DNA from: Leptospira montravelensis
GTDB lineage: Bacteria; Spirochaetota; Leptospiria; Leptospirales; Leptospiraceae
Length of the DNA: 64,000 nt
Assembly (NCBI RefSeq): GCF_004770045.1
Contig: NZ_RQFO01000011.1
Coordinates: 62,001 to 126,000 of the forward strand
Reading direction: 5' to 3'
Translations under genes and position numbers: made by a program
Notes under the pieces: generated by a model
Told to the model about the DNA's origin: nothing
Databases searched by the model: none
What the model saw: the letters and a program-made list of their open reading frames with translations, nothing else
In this document: piece by piece, positions 30,548 to 37,965 of the stretch
How the letters are laid out: the number at the start of each line of letters is the position of its first letter
Numbering within the stretch: the stretch's first letter is position 1

Positions 30548-30925
30548 TTAACTTTTGATTTTTCTACCTTCAGGTCGTAAATACCAAGAGATCACTGTGA
30601 GTGATAGAAGTAGTAAAGAAGGAAATATTTCTCCAAAAGCATGGCCACAGACAATATGCGAAATGGCTGCCCCAGACATCGCAAAGAAAAATCCCGCGTA
30701 AGCCCATTCTTTAAGTAGAACAAAATTTGGTGTAAGCACTGCGACTACACCTAGCAGTTTCCAAACCCCAAGAAGCGTAAGAAAGTAAGTAGGGTAACCT
30801 AGTTGATTGATTTTTTCCACTTCTTCGGGAAGTTTGATTAGTTGTACAATCGCTGTGGATACCATCCCGAGTGACAACCAAAGGGTAAAGAACCAATAAG
30901 CTATTTTTTTTGATTTTTCTGACAT
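30548..30925 (-). CDS. DoxX-like membrane protein
   Basis: 125 residues with four hydrophobic segments. WFFTLWLSLGMVSTAIVQLI, LTLLGVWKLLGVVAVLTP, and EWAYAGFFFAMSGAAISHIVCGH match the DoxX-like family. Role uncertain; often found beside ArsR and SRPBCC genes, as here, where it is last in a four-gene operon with ArsR, SRPBCC and a YdeI-type protein. Confidence 0.85.
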   Translation of the reverse strand: MSEKSKKIAYWFFTLWLSLGMVSTAIVQLIKLPEEVEKINQLGYPTYFLTLLGVWKLLGVVAVLTPNFVLLKEWAYAGFFFAMSGAAISHIVCGHAFGEIFPSLLLLSLTVISWYLRPEGRKIKS

Positions 30926-31021
30926 CTGATTTCTCCTAAATTAATATATAATCCTTGTTTGTCGGTTTTCCTTACTAAATCCTTTGAAAAGGCAAAAGAT
31001 TTTTGCAAAATAAGTTTAACT

Positions 31022-31351
31022 TTAGTCGTTTAAACCCTTACCTTTTAGAATATTAGGTATTTGTTTTTCGATTCTTTCTAAAAACTCAAATTTAGTTTGT
31101 TGGATGAGTATTTTTTTCGGATCTTTGAGTAAGGCACCTTTAAAAAATAAAATCGCAAAGTATTCTTTGAATCCGTGAATTAGGAATATGTTTTGTCCAT
31201 TTAAAGTATAACAGGGTTGTCCCCATTTGATTTCTTCTTGTAATCTAATTTCTAATACAATTGATCTTAAGATTTGAAATTCCTGTTTCCAGTTTTTGAT
31301 TTTTTGGAAATATAAATCGACTTGGTTCATTTTGGAATTTGTTTGTTTCAT
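31022..31351 (-). CDS. YdeI/DUF1801-type protein with internal deletion
   Basis: 109 residues from ATG 31351, chosen because GGAG lies 9 bp upstream. The N-terminal part (WKQEFQILRSIVL, EEIKWGQPCYTLNGQNIFLIHGFKEYFAILFFKGALLKDP) is a DUF1801 domain. It runs straight into RIEKQIPNILKGKGLND, which in full-length relatives of roughly 190-200 residues is the very C-terminus. The middle half (second domain) is therefore missing, joined in frame near ILIQQT. The product may still fold as a DUF1801 domain. Similar proteins are general stress or iron-related; activity is unproven. Confidence 0.75.
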   Translation of the reverse strand: MKQTNSKMNQVDLYFQKIKNWKQEFQILRSIVLEIRLQEEIKWGQPCYTLNGQNIFLIHGFKEYFAILFFKGALLKDPKKILIQQTKFEFLERIEKQIPNILKGKGLND

Positions 31352-31399
31352 TTCAAATGGCTCCAATTTCCTTCTGATCTATTACATGAAAGTTACTAA

Positions 31400-31867
31400 T
31401 TAAACTTTCTCACTAAGGACTTGTTCCAATCGGTTGTGCGCCATGTTGATTCCTTGTGCAAATGGCATCTTTAAAATTTGGTCCCTTTGTTCGACTGACT
31501 TATAAATAATGTGCATGATTAGTTTGCTTTTAGTTTCTGAAATTTTCAGAAATTCAAAAAACTCAAGTTGGATTGGGAAATTTGTGTTTTCCATTTCGAA
31601 GGTTCGCACAAAACTTTCATTTTCTTTTATATTGAGTAAAACACCATTGGCTCGAAACAATACGATTCCATCTGGGTTTTTAGTTTCAAAGATCCAACTT
31701 CCATGATTTTTTGCTTCAAACTTTAGGACTTTGTTCCCCATCCATTGTTCGATGAGTTCTGGTTCTGTGTGGGCTTTAAAAACTAAAGAAGTTGGTAAAT
31801 CAAATTCACGTTCGATTCTTAGCTCTTGTTTCCCGTCTTCTGCATAAACTTTTGTTTTGAGTTCCAT
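31400..31867 (-). CDS. SRPBCC (AHSA1-like) domain protein
   Basis: 155 residues. REFDLPTSLVFKAHTEPELIEQWMG is the START/Bet v1-like N-terminus (activator-of-Hsp90 homologue 1 type), and QGINMAHNRLEQVLSE is the final long helix closing the hydrophobic pocket. AGGAG precedes the ATG by 7 bp. Commonly cotranscribed with an ArsR regulator, as here (gap 26 bp). Ligand unknown. Confidence 0.92.
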   Translation of the reverse strand: MELKTKVYAEDGKQELRIEREFDLPTSLVFKAHTEPELIEQWMGNKVLKFEAKNHGSWIFETKNPDGIVLFRANGVLLNIKENESFVRTFEMENTNFPIQLEFFEFLKISETKSKLIMHIIYKSVEQRDQILKMPFAQGINMAHNRLEQVLSEKV

Positions 31868-31893
31868 TTGTTTCTCCTATCTTGTTTCGACAT

Positions 31894-32217
31894 TTACCCT
31901 TTTTTTTGGTAATTCTTCATTACCGATTCCAATTTGTTAAACCGGTCATCCCAAAGTTTTTGGAAAGGTTCAATAAAGTTTGCAATCTCTTTCATTTTAT
32001 TTGGGTTTAGGTGGTAATAAATCTCACGGCCGTTAGGTTCCTTTTTTAACAATTCGCATTCAGTTAAAATTTGTAAATGTTTGGAAACCGTAGGTCGTTT
32101 GGTATCAAACTGTGAGGCAATGGCTCCGGCCGTCATAGACTGGGTGGCCACAAGGAGGAGGATGGCTCGCCTTGTGGGATCTGCAATTGCCTGAAAAACA
32201 TCTCTTCGTAAATCCAT
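31894..32217 (-). CDS. ArsR-family transcriptional repressor
   Basis: 107 residues, winged helix-turn-helix: [16 protein letters not shown], then recognition segment [34 protein letters not shown]. No metal-binding cysteines of the SmtB/ArsR type are present, so it belongs to the metal-independent group paired with SRPBCC proteins. First gene of the operon ArsR-SRPBCC-YdeI-DoxX. Two copies of a probable operator lie directly upstream (32220-32259), indicating autoregulation. Confidence 0.93.
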   Translation of the reverse strand: MDLRRDVFQAIADPTRRAILLLVATQSMTAGAIASQFDTKRPTVSKHLQILTECELLKKEPNGREIYYHLNPNKMKEIANFIEPFQKLWDDRFNKLESVMKNYQKKG

Positions 32218-32219
32218 TG

Positions 32220-32259
32220 TGTAGCCATTTGACTAATCAATAATATGTAGTCATTTGGC
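32220..32259. promoter_or_regulatory. Twin operator repeats upstream of the ArsR gene
   Basis: TGTAGCCATTTGAC at 32220 and TGTAGTCATTTGGC at 32246 are near-identical 14-mers 26 bp apart start to start. Each contains the near-palindrome TAGYCA-nn-TGRCTA (clearest in the first copy). Position directly before the ArsR start codon fits binding of the ArsR dimer to repress its own operon. Confidence 0.6.
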
Positions 32260-32313
32260 AACACTTTTTTTGATCGGGAGGGAGTAGTTTCGAAAATCTT
32301 TGTTTGTTTTCGA

Positions 32314-32343
32314 TTGACTTAGTCCGTTAGATTAGCTAATCTA
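32314..32343 (+). promoter_or_regulatory. Toxin-antitoxin promoter with overlapping palindrome
   Basis: TTGACT at 32314-32319 and TAATCT at 32337-32342 form a possible -35/-10 pair with 17-bp spacing. The -10 lies inside a perfect 16-bp palindrome TAGATTAGCTAATCTA (32328-32343), 5 bp before the antitoxin ATG. Binding of the Phd-type antitoxin there would shut off transcription, the usual autoregulation of such modules. Confidence 0.6.
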
Positions 32344-32348
32344 TAGGT

Positions 32349-32582
32349 ATGGAATATAACATTCATGATGCGAAATCCAATCTTTCGAAGCTCATCGTCC
32401 AGGCAATTGAGGGTAAGGAAGTGGTGATTTCCAAAGCGGGAAAACCAGTTGTGAAGTTAGTGCGAATTACTTCTGATAAGAAGAAGAAACGAGAGATAGG
32501 GATCTACCAAGGGAAAACAAAGATATCAAAAGAATTTTTTGAACCTCTTCCTAGTGATGAAATCTCAGGCTTTTTCTCTTGA
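32349..32582 (+). CDS. Phd/YefM-family antitoxin
   Basis: 77 residues. N-terminal MEYNIHDAKSNLSKLIVQAIEGKEVVISKAGKPVVKLV is the Phd/YefM DNA-binding fold (AKxxLSxLI... G...I...GKPVA). The C-terminal tail (FFEPLPSDEISGFFS) would wrap the toxin. Overlaps the PIN toxin start by 4 bp, the usual antitoxin-first order. Expected to repress its own promoter through the palindrome directly upstream. Confidence 0.92.
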   Translation: MEYNIHDAKSNLSKLIVQAIEGKEVVISKAGKPVVKLVRITSDKKKKREIGIYQGKTKISKEFFEPLPSDEISGFFS

Positions 32583-32965
32583 GGTATTTATTAGATACAC
32601 ATACATATTTATGGATATTATATGAACCGGCGAACCTTTCTAAAAAGGTTTTGCGAATTATCGAAAATCCAGAAAATGAGTTGTATTTGAGTGTAGCCAG
32701 TATCTGGGAAATCATCATTAAATTTAAATTAGGAAAACTTAATCTACAAAATTCTCCGGATAAAATCATTCCAGAATCGTTAGCTGCCATTGATTGTAAT
32801 GTTTTGGAGATAACGATGGGGCATACATTTGGACTTCTCAATTTGCCTGATTTACACAAAGATCCGTTTGACCGTATTTTGGTTTGTCAATCAAACTATG
32901 AAAAGATGGCGATCTTGACAAAGGATTCGCTGATTACTCAATACAAAGGGAATGTCATCTGGTGA
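32579..32965 (+). CDS. vapC: PIN-domain toxin, VapC type
   Basis: 128 residues from a TTG start overlapping the antitoxin stop. Acidic residues of the PIN ribonuclease site are present: D6 (LLDTHTYLW), E44 (ASIWEIIIK) and D95/D98 (HKDPFDRIL). VapC toxins cut tRNA or rRNA; the target is unknown. The set appears complete and intact. Its pairing with a Phd-type rather than VapB-type antitoxin is common in this PIN subgroup. Confidence 0.92.
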   Translation: MRYLLDTHTYLWILYEPANLSKKVLRIIENPENELYLSVASIWEIIIKFKLGKLNLQNSPDKIIPESLAAIDCNVLEITMGHTFGLLNLPDLHKDPFDRILVCQSNYEKMAILTKDSLITQYKGNVIW

Positions 32966-32998
32966 AGAAAATGTTAGTAAATAGGGAGTAATAGATAG

Positions 32999-33625
32999 AT
33001 GAAGATTCAGAAAGAGATGAAAAAATGTGCTATATCGTTAAAGTTATTCTCGATTCTTATAATACTTTCTTTGCTATCATGTAGGTTCTTTTCTAAAAAT
33101 GATCCTGATTTTGTAGATGATATAATCGACGGACCAGAGAAATTCCAATTTGATCCAAACAAACTGCCAGTGATTGGTAAGACAACCGAACAAGAATTAC
33201 TTGAAATATATCCCAGACCTTGGTCGAGAATGACATTTCAAAAACCAATCGCTAAAGAAATCTTGGGACGTAAGTTTGAAATGAAGAAAATTATCAGTTA
33301 TGTAAATTATATAACCTCGTCTTTACCAAATGGTGGATATGTGGGTACAGATTATTTATATTTCCATGTATTCTTTGATAAAGATGGAATTGTACAACAA
33401 TATATAATAGATCATAAAATTAATGAAAAAGTGGATAGAAACAGCCCATGGATTCAAGGTAAATTTTCCAATATTAAAGATAAAAAAAATTGGAAGAAAA
33501 GCGAGCTCTGGCCAGAAAGTGGCGATGACGGGGATTGTTATTGGGCACAGAGAAGAGACAGAATAAAATATCATCAAAGTGAGCAGATTGAATGTCGTTA
33601 TTGGGATGCAGTTCCTGTGTATTAA
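32999..33625 (+). CDS. Hypothetical lipoprotein
   Basis: 208 residues; ATG 33017 is an alternative start. Hydrophobic LFSILIILSLLSC gives a lipobox Cys at about residue 27. The mature part is polar with aromatic-rich strands (DYLYFHVFFDKDGIVQQYIID) and a C-terminal WESGDDGDCYWAQRRDRIKYH-like segment with two Cys that could pair. No family recognised. Lower GC than neighbours and location among a toxin-antitoxin pair and a pseudogene suggest accessory DNA. Confidence 0.65.
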   Translation: MKIQKEMKKCAISLKLFSILIILSLLSCRFFSKNDPDFVDDIIDGPEKFQFDPNKLPVIGKTTEQELLEIYPRPWSRMTFQKPIAKEILGRKFEMKKIISYVNYITSSLPNGGYVGTDYLYFHVFFDKDGIVQQYIIDHKINEKVDRNSPWIQGKFSNIKDKKNWKKSELWPESGDDGDCYWAQRRDRIKYHQSEQIECRYWDAVPVY

Positions 33626-33740
33626 CTTATTTTCTGTATCGTTTTCCGAGGCTTGTAAAAGCTATCATAGTGAGTAAAATATTTTTGCTGTTATGTGATG
33701 AGTAAAGGACTTAAAAATATCATTGGAATACAAATAGTGT

Positions 33741-33932
33741 TTATGGATACAATAGCTCGATTTTCAATTCCCATTCAGGAAAAGCAGCCGAAGTAATCTT
33801 CCCATTTGTATTTTCCGTAATACAAAATAGAGAATACTTCCCGGCCTTTAAAGTAAAAACTTCAATCACCTTCTGTTCCGGGAAAACCAGCCAATACTCA
33901 CGGACTTTATATTTTTCATGGTTTGATTTTTC
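33741..33932 (-). pseudogene. Remnant of an Uma2 (DUF820) family nuclease-like gene
   Basis: On the minus strand 63 codons read HEKYKVREYWLVFPEQKVIEVF, then a strand-rich tail ending in FPEWELKIELLYP and a stop at 33741. VREYWLVFPEQKxIEV is the conserved C-terminal block of Uma2 (DUF820) proteins. The N-terminal two thirds with the catalytic Asp-Glu region are absent; an in-frame stop lies at 33933-33935. It abuts the GC-rich repeat to its right, which may mark the break. Confidence 0.75.
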
Positions 33933-33986
33933 CTATATCGATTCCAATTCCTTTCGTTTTCCAAAAACCAAGTAGAAAAATTAGAT

Positions 33987-34065
33987 CCCGCGCCAGGGCA
34001 TACGAAGGGCTTGGTCTGCCTTTAGGCAGACGGGAGCGAATGCGGACCCCGCAGTACGCCCGGTC
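33987..34065. repeat. GC-rich structured intergenic element
   Basis: An 80-bp GC-rich island in an AT-rich gap. It can fold as arms GGGCATAC/GTACGCCC (33996-34003 with 34054-34061, one mismatch) enclosing a perfect hairpin GTCTGCC-TTTA-GGCAGAC (34014-34031) and a small hairpin GCGG-ACC-CCGC (34042-34052), i.e. a three-way junction. The look is that of a dispersed intergenic repeat; copy number cannot be judged here. Blocks GGTCT, CCTTT and GCGAATGC recur in the structured locus at 60067-60089. The rest of the gap 33626-34185 shows only the Uma2 remnant. Confidence 0.5.
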
Positions 34066-34185
34066 GTTTTTACAAATGAGGTTGGTTCTACCAAAAAATT
34101 CGAGGCGCCCACTCACAAAAAGCAAAGTAGGCACTTGTTCCTTAAGAAGGTTTGGTTGGTTGTGAATTAAGTTTGAATTTAGGTC

Positions 34186-34515
34186 CTAACTATTTTTTTT
34201 GATTTTGTCGGCAACAAACGCTTTATAGGCGGGACTACCAAAACTTACGTCCATACGTATGATTTCTGGGGCAATGTAAGGATGACGTTTCATAATGTAT
34301 TCTTCGATCGCATTGTACTTGTCAGCTTTTGCTTTGAGAAGGATTTTGTTTTCAGTATCGACAGTGATTTTTCCTTCCCATAAAAAAACAAGTTCCACTT
34401 CAGGGAAGATGGTTCCGGAAACAATAATTCCTTGTTCTAACATTTCGGAGATATGTTCTTCGGCCATATCGCGATCGCCAATTGTGGTAAATACTAAGAT
34501 TTCATCGGAAGCCAT
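34186..34515 (-). CDS. cutA: Divalent-cation tolerance protein CutA
   Basis: 109 residues. ILVFTTIGDRDMAEEHISEMLEQGII, VELVFLWEGKITVDTENKILLKAKADKYNAIEEYIMKRHPYIAPEIIRMDV shows the CutA1 trimer fold, with the typical W in the F-x-WEGK strand and the HPYxxPEI motif. Cytoplasmic trimeric protein linked to copper tolerance in some bacteria; its exact function is unsettled. Separate from the next gene by about 50 bp. Confidence 0.92.
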   Translation of the reverse strand: MASDEILVFTTIGDRDMAEEHISEMLEQGIIVSGTIFPEVELVFLWEGKITVDTENKILLKAKADKYNAIEEYIMKRHPYIAPEIIRMDVSFGSPAYKAFVADKIKKNS

Positions 34516-34565
34516 AGATAGTCCTTCTTTGTTTTTACAAAGATCGGCTTTGCGAGGCGAAACCC

Positions 34566-34811
34566 TTATTCTTTTGAGGATTTATTTTGTAAGTAGGACT
34601 GGATTCCTTCTTTTACTTGGTCTACCATTCCTGATTCGCGAACGGACCTTACCATTCGTTGCCAGAATTTGATTTTGCCTTCAAACTCATTCCAACCAAG
34701 TTGTAAATCCATTCGTTTGATTTTTAGTAACATCCTAAGTTCAGTGAGAGACATGTCTTTTGGATCTTTGTCTAAATACCGTTCGTGGTCTGTTAGGGGA
34801 TTGAATCTCAT
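34566..34811 (-). CDS. Small conserved hypothetical protein
   Basis: 81 residues, helical, basic and acidic residues mixed (LTELRMLLKIKRMDLQLGWNEFEGKIKFWQRMVR). No signal or motif. It follows a membrane protein and a DUF883-like protein with 4-5 bp gaps, so it is probably the last gene of the envelope-stress type operon starting at the response regulator. Confidence 0.7.
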   Translation of the reverse strand: MRFNPLTDHERYLDKDPKDMSLTELRMLLKIKRMDLQLGWNEFEGKIKFWQRMVRSVRESGMVDQVKEGIQSYLQNKSSKE

Positions 34812-34815
34812 GGAA

Positions 34816-35151
34816 TTATTTTTTCTTTAAAACGAGTGATAAAAAGAAAATTGCAAAAATTAAAAATCCAAATCCTGTTCCAAAACTAGAAAGGATGGGA
34901 TCTCCTGCCGCCAAATACTTTTGAATGCTTAAATACACACCGTAGGATATGTAAACTAGACCTAGGAAAATTAGGAAAAAAGCAGTGAAAACCCAAACAG
35001 AAGACAAAACCAAATTTCTAATATAAATTTGGAGGTTTTTCTGGATGTAAATCACCATCACTTCGCCGTACGCAAAAACCTTGGCGACTAATTCTTCGAA
35101 GGCGGCTTTGATTCCGCCTTTTTTTCGATGTTTCGTGTGTTTCTCGTCCAA
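34816..35151 (-). CDS. Small membrane protein, phage-holin-like/YqjE-like
   Basis: 111 residues with two hydrophobic helices (about 45-70 and 85-107) flanked by basic N-terminus and KKK C-terminus. The layout (charged amphipathic N-terminal helix, two TM helices) resembles the DUF1469/YqjE group, usually encoded next to YqjD/ElaB-type DUF883 proteins, which is the arrangement here. Role unknown; possibly membrane-associated ribosome or stress functions. Confidence 0.65.
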   Translation of the reverse strand: MDEKHTKHRKKGGIKAAFEELVAKVFAYGEVMVIYIQKNLQIYIRNLVLSSVWVFTAFFLIFLGLVYISYGVYLSIQKYLAAGDPILSSFGTGFGFLIFAIFFLSLVLKKK

Positions 35152-35436
35152 TTATTTCTTCTTAAAGATCAGGCCAAGTGCGAGTCCAAGACCAAGACCT
35201 ACACCAAATCCAATGATTGCGGCTTTTTGTGGGTGTTCTTTTACATAAGAACCTACGTTGTCTATGACTTCTTTTGCTTTGATAGAAGCCTCTTCACTGG
35301 CTTTACCTAACTTTTGTTTGATGTCGCTTACTTGTTCCATATACTTCTCCTTGGCTCTTTGTTCAATTTCTTTGGCTTTTTTCTCATACAACTTAATTTC
35401 GTCGATGAGGGATTTGTCCTTCTTCACTTCTTCCAT
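35152..35436 (-). CDS. DUF883-like (ElaB/YqjD) membrane-anchored protein
   Basis: 94 residues from ATG 35436; the longer open frame upstream runs into the response regulator and is unlikely. A long amphipathic helix rich in K, E and A is followed by YVKEHPQKAAIIGFGVGLGLGLALGLIF, the glycine-zipper C-terminal anchor typical of ElaB/YqjD proteins, which bind ribosomes to the inner membrane in stationary-phase E. coli. It starts 5 bp after the response regulator stop. Confidence 0.8.
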   Translation of the reverse strand: MEEVKKDKSLIDEIKLYEKKAKEIEQRAKEKYMEQVSDIKQKLGKASEEASIKAKEVIDNVGSYVKEHPQKAAIIGFGVGLGLGLALGLIFKKK

Positions 35437-35441
35437 ATTGT

Positions 35442-36167
35442 TTAGTCGGGAACCACAATGTTTTCGAAATTGTCTGTGAAACGATATCCGATTCCCCAAA
35501 TGGTTTCGATCCATTCTGGTTGTGCGGAATTTTTTTCTAGTTTAGAACGAATCCGTTTGATATGGCTGTCGATCATCCTTTCAAATCCATCCCATTCCAC
35601 TCCCCAAACCGATTCCAAAATCATTTCACGAGAAAAAACTTTTCCTGGAGATCCTGCTAGCAGTTGTAAGATGTCAAATTCCTTTCTAGAAATGTTGATG
35701 ATGTTTTCGTTGAGAGTGACACGTCTGCGGATGGAATCAATTTTTAGAGCGCCACGAATGATTTCTCCTGCTTGGCCCACATTGGGTTTGATTCCAATTT
35801 TTTTATCCCATCTTCTAAAGAACACATCCACTCTTGTTTTTAGTTCGCGAACGGAAAATGGTTTTGTGATGTAATCATCAGCGCCTAACTCAAGTCCCAT
35901 GATGCGATCGATTTCTTCTGTCCTTGCGGATAAAATGAAAATCGGAGTACTTTCATCGGCTTTTCGGATACTACGGCAAATCTCCATTCCATCAATGTCC
36001 GGTAGAGATAAATCCAGAATCACTAAATCAGGATGATTGGACTTGTAAAATTTCAAACCTTCTTCGCCGTTTTCAAAAACGGAGGTTGTGTAATGAGCAG
36101 AATCGAGTGATTTCCGAATTAGGTTCCCAATATCCGGATCATCCTCAATTACCAAAATATTTTTCAT
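35442..36167 (-). CDS. OmpR-family response regulator
   Basis: 241 residues. Receiver domain with acidic pocket EDD, phospho-acceptor D52 ([13 protein letters not shown]), T/S at FILSART and K in DYITKPFS; C-terminal winged helix with [30 protein letters not shown] and [16 protein letters not shown]-binding regulator activated by a sensor kinase. No histidine kinase is adjacent, so it is an orphan here. It heads the operon with the DUF883-like and two small genes and may regulate it. Confidence 0.95.
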   Translation of the reverse strand: MKNILVIEDDPDIGNLIRKSLDSAHYTTSVFENGEEGLKFYKSNHPDLVILDLSLPDIDGMEICRSIRKADESTPIFILSARTEEIDRIMGLELGADDYITKPFSVRELKTRVDVFFRRWDKKIGIKPNVGQAGEIIRGALKIDSIRRRVTLNENIINISRKEFDILQLLAGSPGKVFSREMILESVWGVEWDGFERMIDSHIKRIRSKLEKNSAQPEWIETIWGIGYRFTDNFENIVVPD

Positions 36168-36225
36168 GTTTTTCCCTTGAGTTCTTTCTCAATTTGGTTC
36201 TTGTAGTAGAAAAAAAAAGTAAAAA

Positions 36226-36642
36226 ATGGAATCGGGAACACAAAGAGAAGCAAAATCGTGGGCGATGTTCGCCATCACAGGACCGAGGCTTAGGCCGCAG
36301 GAACTGACGGAAAAATTGGGCATCCAACCGGACTATTACCACGGAGCGGATGTAAAAGACATCGAAAATATGACAATTCCGAGTCATTGGCAGATCAATT
36401 CTAAATTGGGACCCGAATTTCCAGTATTAGATCATATATGGGATTTGCTTAAAACTTTAGCACCTGTTCGAAAAGAACTAAAAGAATTCACCGAAAGTTA
36501 TGAATCTACCATTTACGTTTCTGTAGAGTTTGCCTCCGAGTTCACAAAAGGAGTGATCCTCGACAAAAGGACTATGCTTTTGTTAGGTGAGTTGGGCGTG
36601 AATTTGGAAATTATTCCCTGGGAACTCGATGAGACTCTTTAA
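36226..36642 (+). CDS. DUF4279-like protein
   Basis: 138 residues. Order FAITGPRLRPQELTEKLGIQPDYYHGAD, HWQINSKLGPEFPVLDHIWDLLKTLAPVRKELKEF and a C-terminal LLGELGVNLEIIPWEL fits the DUF4279 family, of unknown function. No export signal. Its end overlaps the opposite-strand STAS-like gene by 32 bp, tail to tail. Confidence 0.75.
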   Translation: MESGTQREAKSWAMFAITGPRLRPQELTEKLGIQPDYYHGADVKDIENMTIPSHWQINSKLGPEFPVLDHIWDLLKTLAPVRKELKEFTESYESTIYVSVEFASEFTKGVILDKRTMLLLGELGVNLEIIPWELDETL

Positions 36643-36970
36643 GGATCGCAGGGCTCGGAAAAACAAGTCGAACTAGCTCAAATCGTTTTAAATACATATA
36701 ACTAGAAATGGGTAATCCGAGTAGTACTAGAACCCTTTTTTTTAATCTTAGGTCACGAGCCATATTTAAAAGTTTGGTAAGAAGAGTGATGGGAAGATAA
36801 GGAAGGTTGGTAAGATCCATTTGAATATGAGACCTTGTTTGGAAAAACAACATATGCATGACAGAATCCAATTCTTCTTCCAATTCGCTGTGAACGTCCT
36901 TAGACAAAATAACAATTTCATACGCGTTTTGCACTTCTCGAATATTGAGGTATTTTGTTTTTTTTGCCAT
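36611..36970 (-). CDS. STAS-like domain protein (divergent)
   Basis: 119 residues. The pattern of strand YEIVILSKDV, helix, IQMDLTNLPYLPITLLTKLLNMARDLRLKKRVLVLLGLPISSYMYLKRFELVRLVF matches a STAS (anti-sigma-factor antagonist) fold, although the usual phosphorylatable Ser of the DxSG motif is replaced in the LTNLPYLP loop. A regulatory role by protein binding is inference. Ends overlap DUF4279; its start is 13 bp from the divergent epmA start. Confidence 0.6.
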   Translation of the reverse strand: MAKKTKYLNIREVQNAYEIVILSKDVHSELEEELDSVMHMLFFQTRSHIQMDLTNLPYLPITLLTKLLNMARDLRLKKRVLVLLGLPISSYMYLKRFELVRLVFPSPAILKESHRVPRE

Positions 36971-36983
36971 TGGAGGTAATGGT

Positions 36984-37955
36984 ATGATTTCACTTACAAA
37001 AGATACAGTTATTTTTCGATCTCAAGTTTTCAAAATGGTACGTGAGATTCTATCGCGAAATGAGTTTTTGGAGGTAGATACACCGACGTTAAAACCCGTA
37101 GTGGGTATGGAACCATATTTAGATCCTTTTGAAGTGCGTTCGCCAAACGGGAAAGAAACAGGATACCTCATCACTTCTCCCGAATACAGTTTAAAACAAA
37201 TGATGGCAACAGGCCTAGATCGAATCTTTGAACTTGCTCATACTTACAGGTCGGGAGAGATGGGAAGTGGGGTTCATTCCAAAGAGTTTGTGATGTTAGA
37301 GCTCTATGCAAAAGAAATGGATGATGTGATTCTACGTCATTTTATCGAAAAATTCCTGAGAGAATTGATTTATACTTTTGGAAGAGAAAAAGATAAGAAA
37401 AACCTTTCGAAACCGAATTGGATTCGTCACCTCTCTGTGGAAGAAGTATTTTTACAGAACCTTGGACATGGTTTTTTAAAAGAAGATCTAATCAAAACCA
37501 TTGTCTCAAAAAAATTATCGAATGTGCCTGTTTCAGAACTGAATCGGTGGCAATACGAGGATCTTTTCTTTTTAGTTTTTTTAAATCTGGTAGAGCCTAA
37601 GTTAGGTGATGGAATTGTCTTTTTATACGACTATCCACCTGAATGTGCGGCCCTTGCCAAAATTGTAGATGGTGTTGCTAAAAGATTTGAGATTTATTGG
37701 GATGGAATGGAACTTGCCAATGCATTTTATGAACTTAGCGATGTAAATGAACAGAAAAAACGTTTTAGCGAAGAACAGAAGTTACGTGCCAATTTGGGGA
37801 AGGAAGTATTTCCTATGGATGAGGATTTTTTGGGAAGTTTAGGGAATGGTTTTCCAGATTGTTCTGGAATTTCGATTGGGATGGACCGACTGATTTTAAA
37901 ATTATCTGGTAAAAACGGACTAAAAGAGATTAGCCCGTATTGGATAGAAATTTAG
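36984..37955 (+). CDS. epmA: EF-P lysine ligase EpmA (PoxA/GenX)
   Basis: 323 residues from ATG 36984, with GGAGG 7 bp upstream. A class II aminoacyl-tRNA-synthetase catalytic core without an anticodon domain: FLEVDTPTLKP (motif 1), YRSGEMGSGVHSKEFVMLELY (motif 2) and GISIGMDRLILKL (motif 3). Paralogue of lysyl-tRNA synthetase that attaches (R)-beta-lysine to EF-P. The partner epmB and efp are at 51479-53178 in the same window. Only 13 bp separate it from the divergent STAS-like start. Confidence 0.93.
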   Translation: MISLTKDTVIFRSQVFKMVREILSRNEFLEVDTPTLKPVVGMEPYLDPFEVRSPNGKETGYLITSPEYSLKQMMATGLDRIFELAHTYRSGEMGSGVHSKEFVMLELYAKEMDDVILRHFIEKFLRELIYTFGREKDKKNLSKPNWIRHLSVEEVFLQNLGHGFLKEDLIKTIVSKKLSNVPVSELNRWQYEDLFFLVFLNLVEPKLGDGIVFLYDYPPECAALAKIVDGVAKRFEIYWDGMELANAFYELSDVNEQKKRFSEEQKLRANLGKEVFPMDEDFLGSLGNGFPDCSGISIGMDRLILKLSGKNGLKEISPYWIEI

Positions 37956-37965
37956 ATTTTTTGGT

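Noticed and set aside
33923..34165. 80-codon open frame across the GC-rich element
   Set aside because: Arg-rich translation without a family, produced by the repeat; the structured-DNA explanation fits better.
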